Below are positions 1 to 5,540 of a stretch of 5,655 bases of DNA, piece by piece. Position 1 is the stretch's first letter, and each line of letters begins with the position of its first letter. Both the position numbers and the translations under genes were made by a program. The notes under the pieces were generated by a model. It was not told where the DNA came from. It ran no database searches and worked only from the letters and a program-made list of their open reading frames with translations. Source of the DNA: Kiritimatiellia bacterium (GTDB lineage: Bacteria; Verrucomicrobiota; Kiritimatiellia; RFP12; UBA1067). The DNA is taken from positions 1 through 5,655 of the forward strand of contig JAFXEA010000016.1 of the NCBI GenBank assembly GCA_017521065.1, given 5' to 3'.

Positions 1-1
1 G

Positions 2-841
2 TCAACATTGCGCATCGCTTTGGGTGTTTTGCGGCGCTTCCTCATTTTGTTTGTTTTGGGTGCGGTGCTGTTTGGGTTGCTTGGATTCGATTTTGCCCAT
101 GTCAGATTCAATTCCATTCTTGGCCGGATCGGTTTTGGCTGGGGAGTGGCGGCGCTTGGCACGCTTTTTTTCAAAGGCCGATGGAACTGGCTTTTCGCCG
201 CAGTGGTTTTCTTCGGCTACTGGGCGGCTCAGCAGTTTCTTCCTTTAATATTCTCTCCCGGGCAGAATCCGTGGGGAGCCGGGAATTTCCAGAGCGTTTT
301 CGACGGATGGTTAGGCGGGCGCGTTCCCGATAAGTATGGTGCGGAGGGATTCTTCCAGGCGTTTGGCTGCATATCATCGGCATATCTCGGCGTTTTCGCA
401 GGTGAAATTCTCAAGCGGCAGGATTCAAGCCAAAAACACAGACTGCTCATGCTGCTTATCTGGTCGGCGGCATTGGCGGTCGGGGCCCTGATTGCGTGGC
501 TTACCGGATGCCGGTGCATCAAGTCGATATGGAGCCCTACCTATATCCTTGTCTCCGGCAGCCTTTCGTTCCTTCTCCTTGGGGCCGTGTATTGGATTGT
601 GGACATATGCGGCTGGATCCGGTGGTCGTTCTTTTTCAGGGTGATAGGCGCCAATGCAATCACGATATACCTTTTGCAGTGGGCATGGAATTTTCCGGCT
701 TTCTCCCGCAAGGTTTTCGGGGGACTTGCGGGATTGGCGCCGGAAGCCTGGAGTGCAGTGATTTTGATATCTGGCGGAATTTTGCTAAAATGGCTTCTGT
801 TGTGGTATCTGTATCGCAGAAAGATTTTCATCCGAATTTAA
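2..841 (+). CDS. HGSNAT/NagX-type (DUF5009-like) membrane acyltransferase, 5' end missing
   Basis: The visible 279 codons form a very hydrophobic protein with about eight membrane segments (counting from the TTG at 8, roughly residues 11-27, 43-56, 61-80, 115-134, 145-165, 178-200, 208-224 and 246-267). Order and motifs fit the C-terminal two thirds of the heparan-alpha-glucosaminide N-acetyltransferase/NagX family: an RRFLILFVLG segment followed by SILGRIG, a loop with GNFQSVFDGWLGG, then IWSPTYILVSGS, a YWIVDICGW turn and GANAITIYLL. In the characterised human relative, acetyl groups from acetyl-CoA are moved across the membrane onto terminal glucosamine; bacterial members are mostly untested. 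The frame is open to the left edge and the usual first transmembrane part with the catalytic His region is absent, so the TTG at 8 is not taken as the start. The gene ends 15 bases before a Tat leader ORF, and its last ten codons are duplicated at 3606-3638. Confidence 0.72.
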   Translation, partial: STLRIALGVLRRFLILFVLGAVLFGLLGFDFAHVRFNSILGRIGFGWGVAALGTLFFKGRWNWLFAAVVFFGYWAAQQFLPLIFSPGQNPWGAGNFQSVFDGWLGGRVPDKYGAEGFFQAFGCISSAYLGVFAGEILKRQDSSQKHRLLMLLIWSAALAVGALIAWLTGCRCIKSIWSPTYILVSGSLSFLLLGAVYWIVDICGWIRWSFFFRVIGANAITIYLLQWAWNFPAFSRKVFGGLAGLAPEAWSAVILISGGILLKWLLLWYLYRRKIFIRI

Positions 842-930
842 TAAGAAAGGATTGTCATGCAGATCGAAAGAAGAGGATTTCTTAAAGGTATGGCGGCTGC
901 GGCTGCCGGTGCTGCAATGCCGTCATTTGC
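809..930 (+). repeat. Direct repeat, left copy (acyltransferase tail, RBS, Tat leader)
   Basis: This stretch matches 3606-3727 at a constant offset of 2797 bases with no gaps. Positions 809-909 differ at one base only (833 C versus 3630 A, a synonymous CGA/AGA Arg codon of the acyltransferase tail). Positions 910-930 differ at four bases (910, 912, 916, 923). Outside these limits I see no alignment. The copy contains the last ten codons and TAA of the upstream gene, an AAAGGA ribosome binding site at 846-851 and the first 25 codons of a Tat-leader ORF. It is too long to be a transposon target-site duplication, and the segment between the copies has no matching inverted ends. Confidence 0.95.
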
Positions 931-1066
931 TCCAGATGCCACTGTGTCGGTCAAGGCGCAGAAGTTGCGCACGGGCATGAAAAAGACTGAAGATGTTGCG
1001 ATGGTCTCGTTTCCCGTCGCTCAAAGGACGCGTTCTCTATCAAACCTAACGAGGAATGTACGATGA
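857..1066 (+). pseudogene. Truncated Tat-leader ORF, likely remnant of a secreted hydrolase gene
   Basis: The 69-codon frame begins with a textbook twin-arginine leader (ERRGFLK, residues 4-10, then an Ala-rich stretch and a possible cleavage after PSFA at residue 25). The first 18 residues are identical to the intact GH20-like protein at 3654, and the next seven differ only by A19V and S23T. After residue 25 the similarity stops. The remaining 44 residues are charged, low in hydrophobic core and resemble nothing I recognise. The AAAGGA site five bases before the ATG is intact, so it may still be translated. Its TGA overlaps the next start as ATGA at 1063-1066. I read it as the 5' stump of a gene cut by recombination; a genuine small exported peptide is possible but less likely. 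Confidence 0.6.
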
Positions 1067-3516
1067 AAAAATACATAGCAATAGTGTTCGTCGCCGGTTT
1101 GTCCGGTATGGGTATAGCCGCTGATGTTTCCGTGGAATGGGACATGGAAACCAAGCAGACTTCGTTGGGAGATGGTGTTGTAACTCTGACATATGATGGT
1201 TCTGGCGCAATCGTTTCGCTGATTGCCTCTCCATCCGATAACGGAACGGTTTACGTCACCGGGGGAAAGATGGAGTTTGCCGACGATGCGAAAATCTCGC
1301 TTGCGACGCATGGGAAACTTGTCATCTCCAATGATGTCGTATCGGCGGGAGTGTTGAAAATCGGTGAAAACGATCCCGATGCCGAAATATCCTATTCGGG
1401 TGCAATAGTTTCCAAGTCGGAATATGTGCCGCTGTTTAAGAATAAACGTCTTGCCGATTACGACGTAAAATCTACCTATTTTAAATATCCGAATGGATGT
1501 GCCGGATTCTCCAATCTATTGGGTCCGGTGGGGTACGGGACTCCCGAATGTGTGCAGAGAAGTGTGAATGATGACGGCACCGACAAGTTGCGGGTGCTGT
1601 TGCAGCAGTTCAATGACGACTTTCTCTGCTCGGTTGAACTTTTTCTCGTTCAGCAAGGCGACGATATTGCCGGTAAGATCAATACCTGCCGTTATTCCTA
1701 TGGCGATCTTAATCTCTTAGGCGTGGATTTGCAGAAATACTACAATGAAAAGGTCGCTTATTCCAACGGAGTCAATATTGCTGTTTGGCGCAGCATTGCA
1801 ACCGAAACTGACAAAGGCTTTGGAATCAACCAATTGACCATGAAGCGCCGTGATAGGTTGCGCATCGTATCGTTTGCCGGCAATGTTCCTGAGGCTGAAA
1901 TGGAAATCTCCAATGGAATTGACGTAGAGTATGTTGATTCGGGGTATGGCAATTTCGCTGGCGCAAAAGGTGAGGGCAAAATAGCATTTGTCTCTACAGG
2001 CACTACGGCGAATTATACGGAACAGTATGAAGGTGTGGTTAAAAAGTCGAATTATGTGGTTGCGCATAACCGCGAGTTGAGCGATTTGAGGTCGGTTGAG
2101 GGATGGTTTCGAAATGTAAATAATAAACATAACCCTATATTCATGCAGGCGCATCATTTGAGATTGATGCCTGGCGGTAAATCGGCAACATGCCAATTTC
2201 AGCGTTTGGTGGGCGATACTATCTTCTGTTCAGTTGTCTCGTTTGAACAGTCCGGTTGCGATATTGTTGCCAAGGTGTCAAATGGATATAATCATAAGAC
2301 ATCTGTTGATGGGGTCGCATTTGAATTGGGCGTTGATTTTCTTGATGGCAGTCTTCCGGCCCGAGGCAACAGCACTGTGGTTGAGAAAATTGAAGATTGG
2401 GGATTGTTCTTAAAGGATTTGACATTGTCTTTCAGTTCCCCGAAGACGGCGACTGTCGTTGTTGCCAAGCCGAATGAAATGAAAAATGAATCGTCCATAA
2501 GTATTTGCGGCACTGCTGAAGTCCCGCAACGCTTGCGGATAGCCGATCTTGGTGGGTTGCCAACGAATGGTGTGGTTACTGTTGAACCCTATGGGATTCT
2601 TGATATTGCGCTTGCTGATTTGCCGGAGATTCATGGTAGCGGAGTCAGTGGCGGCACGACGGAAATCGTTGTTCAAACAAATGGACTCTTGCGCTTGTCT
2701 CGAGAACGGGCTTTTTCGTGCGGCCGACAGATAATCAGGTTGCAAGGTGGAATGTGGGAGGTAGGGCATGGTCTTGCCGATAAGGATCATGCAGACTATC
2801 ATCTATATGCCAATGATTTGACGTTCGCTGACGGTGCGAAAATGTTTGGAGTGCCTGCCCGTATCGGATTCCGGACTGCATTTCCTGCATGGCGCGTCCT
2901 TGGAAGCAGACCATCGGTTTGCGATTCCGGCCTGATAATCTTGAAGAATAAGCTTGATGAGAAAAATGATACCGTATTCCAGATGTATGTTGAAGATGTT
3001 ACGCAAGACGGAGAAGTCGATTTCACCATGAATGGGCCGATGAATTTGTTTGCAAGCAGTGATGATTATGATGAAGTGGCAGTACGTAAGGTTGGCGATG
3101 GTACTGTTTTGCAGAACGGAGTGAGCGAGCTTAAATATGAAACGTTTATCCTTCGCGGCGCGTGGATTTTTGGCAAAAGTGGAGTTTCGCTCGGAGAACA
3201 GGAGTTTCATCTTGCTGGAGACACGATGATAGGATTGGAGAATGGCGTTTCCAACGGTTTGGGGAAAGTGGTAGTGAAAGCTCCGGCGACATTGCAGATG
3301 GGCGAAGATTCGCTGCTCACGCTGAATGAGCTTGAACTTGCCGCCGGAGCCACGTTGGAGATTAAGGGCGATTTTTCCAAGCAATCTCTCTATGTTGCGT
3401 CGCCGGTTCCAGCGACGACCCTCCGGCGCATTTCCTGTCCGGAAGGAAGGGTAATGCAGGATGAAGAAGGCTATATCCGTCCTCGGATCAAGACGTTTGT
3501 CATTTCGGTGAGGTGA
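1063..3516 (+). CDS. Large secreted beta-rich protein with internal duplication, function unknown
   Basis: The 817-residue product starts with a Sec signal peptide (MKK, hydrophobic core residues 4-19, probable cleavage after GIAA at 20). The start is supported by GAGGA at 1051-1055, seven bases before the ATG. Residues 35-115 look like short beta strands with repeated valine-glycine patterns. Residues about 118-310 and 328-500 are two diverged copies of one unit: FLCSV (187-191) matches IFCSV (387-391), GDDIAGKI (199-206) matches GCDIVAKV (398-405), LLGVDL matches ELGVDF, and GFGINQLTM matches GLFLKDLTL. Residues 500-817 are rich in G-x-L/V turns such as LTFADGAKMFGVPARIGF and look like a beta-helix or autotransporter-passenger fold, but I see no clear outer-membrane barrel, LPXTG or PEP-CTERM anchor. 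I do not recognise the family. It resembles large surface or secreted proteins of gut Kiritimatiellota as I remember them. G+C is lower than in the flanking genes (37-47% in sampled rows against 53-62%), and the gene lies inside the repeat-bounded segment. Confidence 0.88.
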   Translation: MKKYIAIVFVAGLSGMGIAADVSVEWDMETKQTSLGDGVVTLTYDGSGAIVSLIASPSDNGTVYVTGGKMEFADDAKISLATHGKLVISNDVVSAGVLKIGENDPDAEISYSGAIVSKSEYVPLFKNKRLADYDVKSTYFKYPNGCAGFSNLLGPVGYGTPECVQRSVNDDGTDKLRVLLQQFNDDFLCSVELFLVQQGDDIAGKINTCRYSYGDLNLLGVDLQKYYNEKVAYSNGVNIAVWRSIATETDKGFGINQLTMKRRDRLRIVSFAGNVPEAEMEISNGIDVEYVDSGYGNFAGAKGEGKIAFVSTGTTANYTEQYEGVVKKSNYVVAHNRELSDLRSVEGWFRNVNNKHNPIFMQAHHLRLMPGGKSATCQFQRLVGDTIFCSVVSFEQSGCDIVAKVSNGYNHKTSVDGVAFELGVDFLDGSLPARGNSTVVEKIEDWGLFLKDLTLSFSSPKTATVVVAKPNEMKNESSISICGTAEVPQRLRIADLGGLPTNGVVTVEPYGILDIALADLPEIHGSGVSGGTTEIVVQTNGLLRLSRERAFSCGRQIIRLQGGMWEVGHGLADKDHADYHLYANDLTFADGAKMFGVPARIGFRTAFPAWRVLGSRPSVCDSGLIILKNKLDEKNDTVFQMYVEDVTQDGEVDFTMNGPMNLFASSDDYDEVAVRKVGDGTVLQNGVSELKYETFILRGAWIFGKSGVSLGEQEFHLAGDTMIGLENGVSNGLGKVVVKAPATLQMGEDSLLTLNELELAAGATLEIKGDFSKQSLYVASPVPATTLRRISCPEGRVMQDEEGYIRPRIKTFVISVR
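1414..2562 (+). repeat. Two tandem diverged copies of a ~200-residue domain within the 817-residue protein
   Basis: Unit A covers about residues 118-310 (1414-1992) and unit B about residues 328-500 (2044-2562). Anchor motifs keep the same order and nearly the same spacing: SEY/SNY, FLCSV/IFCSV, GDDIAGKI/GCDIVAKV, LLGVDL/ELGVDF, GFGINQLTM/GLFLKDLTL, with offsets of 195-210 residues. Identity is low and is seen at protein level only, so this is an old domain duplication and not a recent DNA repeat. The edges are approximate. Confidence 0.65.
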
Positions 3517-3605
3517 AGGATGAGTAAAGAGCGCGAGCCGCAAGTCAAAGACCATGAACATTTTCAAATGCCATGTCTGCGCAGATGACCCATGCCCTTG
3601 AGGGG

Positions 3606-3727
3606 CTGTATCGCAGAAAGATTTTCATCAGAATTTAATAAGAAAGGATTGTCATGCAGATCGAAAGAAGAGGATTTCTTAAAGGTATGGCGGCTGCGGC
3701 TGCCGGAGTTGCGATGCCGACATTTGC
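3606..3727 (+). repeat. Direct repeat, right copy (orphan acyltransferase tail, RBS, Tat leader)
   Basis: This is the partner of 809-930. Its first 33 bases encode LYRRKIFIRI and a stop, the exact C-terminus of the acyltransferase, but no acyltransferase body lies in front of it. The preceding bases back to 3517 are a short non-homologous spacer after the 817-residue protein. The copy then supplies the AAAGGA site (3643-3648) and Tat leader of the intact hydrolase. The orphan tail shows that the hydrolase once stood directly behind an acyltransferase gene. Confidence 0.95.
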
Positions 3728-4709
3728 GGCCAAACCGGCGGAAATCCGCGCCATGCTCTTTCATTGGGGACTCAATCAGTGGGGAGAGTCGTTGCCTGAA
3801 GGGGTGAAGACAATCGCCGGCGGGCGTCGCTGCAATGACAAAGTGCAGTTCAGCGACGAAGTCTGGAAGATACTGGTTAAGGAGTCTCGCGCCAAAAAGA
3901 TGAACACGCTGGTGATTGATCTCGGCGAATTTCCGGTGTATCCCAGTCATCCGGAACTGGCTGTGAAGGGTTCACGCAAACCAGAGTGGGTGCTTGGCGA
4001 AGTGAAGCGGCTTAAATCGCTTGGCTTTGAGGTGATTCCCAAACTCAATTTCTCCGCCGGTCACGATGCGTGGCTCGGGGAATATTCTCGCATGCTCACC
4101 ACCAAGCCGTATTACCAAACGTGCCGGGATGTGATTCGTGACGCCTATGAAATGTTCGACCGTCCACGTTATCTGCACATCGGCTATGATGAAGAATCAT
4201 TTGGTCATCAGCGCGGATTCAAGTGTGTGCGCACAGATGAGCTTTGGTGGCATGATTTTCTGTTTTTTGTAAATGCCGTCGAGAAGCACGGCATGCGCGT
4301 TTGGATGTGGAGCGATTATGGCTGGCGGCATGCCGAATTTGCGGAAAAATGTCCGTTGAGCGTCGTGCAGAACAACTGGTACTACGATGAATGGATGGAG
4401 GGCTTCGATCTGTCGAAGATGTCGCCGAAAGCCAAAAGCCGTCCGTTGCTCGAGCTTTTCGAAAAGCTCGACAAGCGCGGATTCGATCAGGTTCCGTGTT
4501 CGTCGAACTGGTGTTCGGACGCCCGCGTGAAGGCAAAGGTCGGAAACGACGAATGCATGGCTAATCTTGTAAAATTCTGCCGCAAACACGTATCGCCTGC
4601 GAAGCTGAAAGGTTTCATGATGGCGCCGTGGACGAATTGCGCATACAAAGGCGGACCTCTCACCCGCAACCTTCAGGGCATAGCCCAGCTCGCGGCGGCA
4701 TTGAGGTAA
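3654..4709 (+). CDS. Tat-exported GH20-like glycoside hydrolase (probable beta-N-acetylhexosaminidase relative)
   Basis: The 351-residue protein has a twin-arginine leader (ERRGFLK at 4-10, likely cleavage after TFA at 25), so it should be exported folded by the Tat system. The rest reads as one TIM barrel. RAMLFHWG (32-38) sits at the first strand; GFEVIPKLNFSAGHDAW (124-140) parallels the GH20 strand that ends in the conserved GH, here H137; HIGYDEE (175-181) parallels the GH20 HxGxDE motif, giving D179 as the residue that positions the substrate acetamido group and E180 as the acid/base; RVWMWSDYGW (215-224) fits the later W-x-D/E strand; QNNWYYDEW (239-247) and APWTN (324-328) fit the aromatic substrate pocket. 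There is no GH20b N-terminal domain and no extra C-terminal domain, so it is shorter than typical hexosaminidases. AAAGGA at 3643-3648 supports the start. The substrate is inferred as an N-acetylhexosaminide; a non-standard GH20-clan activity is possible. Confidence 0.78.
   Translation: MQIERRGFLKGMAAAAAGVAMPTFAAKPAEIRAMLFHWGLNQWGESLPEGVKTIAGGRRCNDKVQFSDEVWKILVKESRAKKMNTLVIDLGEFPVYPSHPELAVKGSRKPEWVLGEVKRLKSLGFEVIPKLNFSAGHDAWLGEYSRMLTTKPYYQTCRDVIRDAYEMFDRPRYLHIGYDEESFGHQRGFKCVRTDELWWHDFLFFVNAVEKHGMRVWMWSDYGWRHAEFAEKCPLSVVQNNWYYDEWMEGFDLSKMSPKAKSRPLLELFEKLDKRGFDQVPCSSNWCSDARVKAKVGNDECMANLVKFCRKHVSPAKLKGFMMAPWTNCAYKGGPLTRNLQGIAQLAAALR
4450..4471. repeat. 22-base perfect palindrome inside the hydrolase gene
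   Basis: The two halves TCGAGCTTTTC and GAAAAGCTCGA are exact reverse complements with no spacer, encoding part of LLELFEKLDK. It may simply reflect codon choice for a helix, or may act as a strong mRNA hairpin or protein-binding site. No function can be assigned. Confidence 0.6.
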
Positions 4710-4729
4710 GAATGTGGAAAGGAACTATT

Positions 4730-4790
4730 AACCACGGAATGCACGGAATATCACGGAATCAATTCCGGGGCTTCGGTGATTCCCGTGGTT
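4730..4790. repeat. Compact hairpin element with three CACGGAAT repeats
   Basis: CACGGAAT occurs at 4733-4740, 4742-4749 and 4752-4759, about 9-10 bases apart. The outer arms AACCACGG (4730-4737) and CCGTGGTT (4783-4790) are exact reverse complements and can be extended by AAT/ATT with one bulged C. An inner ATCAC/GTGAT pairing (4750-4754 with 4776-4780) and CGGAAT/ATTCCG (4754-4759 with 4762-4767) offer alternative stems. It fills most of the gap between the two hydrolase genes. There is no T-run after it, so a classical terminator is not supported. It looks like a REP/MITE-type dispersed element; I recall similar ACGGAAT-type intergenic repeats in related environmental bacteria, but this is unchecked. 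Confidence 0.6.
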
Positions 4791-4812
4791 GAGGAATGAA
4801 CGGTGAGCATAA

Positions 4813-4818
4813 AAGGAG
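4813..4818 (+). promoter_or_regulatory. Ribosome binding site that fixes the start at 4824
   Basis: AAGGAG ends five bases before the ATG at 4824. The in-frame GTG at 4803 lies upstream of it and would put a charged lysine within a poor pre-leader, whereas the ATG gives a clean signal peptide beginning MKILMASIF. Confidence 0.7.
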
Positions 4819-4823
4819 CGATT

Positions 4824-5540
4824 ATGAAAATTTTGATGGCAAGCATTTTTGCGATGGCTGCGGGAGTCGTGGCCGCTGCAGCACCTGTGAAAGAAAGAGC
4901 GTACGCTTTCCGGGAGCGGTTGGAGATTGTGCACGAATCCGGGCGACGGGATTTTTCCCTGAAGCCGGCATCTGGTGAATTCGCCGTTACTGACGGTGTT
5001 GTTGTGTCCGTTCCTAAGGATGCAGACGAAGTGCTTGTTCATGCCGGCAAGGATTTTTGCGACTATCTTGATGTCTCAATGGGTGTGAGCGCAAGATTTA
5101 CAAGGGGCGGGAAAGGCGCTATCGAAGTCGTTCTTGGCGATTTGCCAGTCCGCTCCAGCCGCATTGAAACAACGGAGGGTGGCGTAAAAATTCTCGCCGC
5201 CGATTCGCGCGCTGCCGCACAGGCGCTTTATCATCTTGAGGATGTGATGAATCTTCGTTGCGCGCCTTTTCTCCGGATTGGTTCATATACCCGCCGTTCT
5301 CGTTTCTCGCCGCGCATGTCCCACTCAGGATGGGGATGTGATGTGTTTCCCGATGCGCATCTAGCTCAGATGGCGCATGCGGGCATGGATGCAATAGTTG
5401 TTTTCGTGCGCGGGGTTGATCGCACAAAGGGCAACTCCAATTATCAGGATGTAAACGACATAATCCGCAGGGCGAAGAAATACGGTCTGGATACGTATCT
5501 TTACAGCTGTGTGGTCGCATTTGCGCTGAAATTGATATAA
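4824..5540 (+). CDS. GH20-like secreted hydrolase, truncated after the start of the catalytic barrel
   Basis: The 238-residue product begins with a Sec signal peptide (hydrophobic to residue 18, Ala-rich cleavage zone 15-20). Residues about 50-150 look like the alpha/beta accessory domain found before GH20 and related barrels: VVVSVPKDADEVLVHAGK, then AIEVVLGDLP, then GGVKILAADSRAAAQALYHLEDV, the typical strand-helix in which the domain presents a helix to the barrel. FSPRMSHSGWG (161-171) starts the catalytic barrel, followed by helix AQMAHAGMDAIVVFVRG and DVNDIIRRAKKYGLDTYLYS as the second strand pair. The frame then ends with FALKLI and a stop just where the DNA becomes AT-rich. The HxGxDE-type catalytic motif and everything after it are missing; family members are usually 500-700 residues. 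The product is therefore almost certainly inactive as a hydrolase. The break is probably due to insertion, deletion or an assembly join near 5520-5530. Confidence 0.75.
   Translation: MKILMASIFAMAAGVVAAAAPVKERAYAFRERLEIVHESGRRDFSLKPASGEFAVTDGVVVSVPKDADEVLVHAGKDFCDYLDVSMGVSARFTRGGKGAIEVVLGDLPVRSSRIETTEGGVKILAADSRAAAQALYHLEDVMNLRCAPFLRIGSYTRRSRFSPRMSHSGWGCDVFPDAHLAQMAHAGMDAIVVFVRGVDRTKGNSNYQDVNDIIRRAKKYGLDTYLYSCVVAFALKLI

Noticed and set aside
956..970. Small hairpin GCGCA-GAAGT-TGCGC in the tail of the truncated Tat ORF
   Set aside because: Five base pairs without a T-run are too weak to call a terminator or regulatory site.
2803..3567. A 254-codon open frame on the minus strand opposite the end of the 817-residue gene
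   Set aside because: It lies fully antisense to a gene with signal peptide, ribosome binding site and internal domain repeats; its translation is rich in Arg/His and has no recognisable motif, as expected of a shadow frame.
3576..3585. Ten-base palindrome TCTGCGCAGA just before the right repeat copy, considered as a recombination or resolution site
   Set aside because: It has no counterpart near the left copy and ten-base palindromes are common by chance.
3520..3588. A 22-codon ORF starting MSKEREPQVK directly after the 817-residue gene
   Set aside because: It has no properly spaced ribosome binding site, no family resemblance and is too short to support; probably spacer or remnant sequence.
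931..3605. Insertion sequence or transposon between the direct repeats
   Set aside because: No transposase-like protein is present, the segment ends share no inverted repeat, and 101 bases is far too long for a target-site duplication.
3573..3641. Short frame reading MSAQMTHALEG into the orphan acyltransferase tail LYRRKIFIRI
   Set aside because: The in-frame join to the repeat is likely chance; there is no ribosome binding site and the frame is closed by a stop at 3555-3557.
4733..4759. CRISPR array
   Set aside because: The CACGGAAT units are 8 bases with gaps of one or two bases, so there are no spacers, and no cas gene is near.
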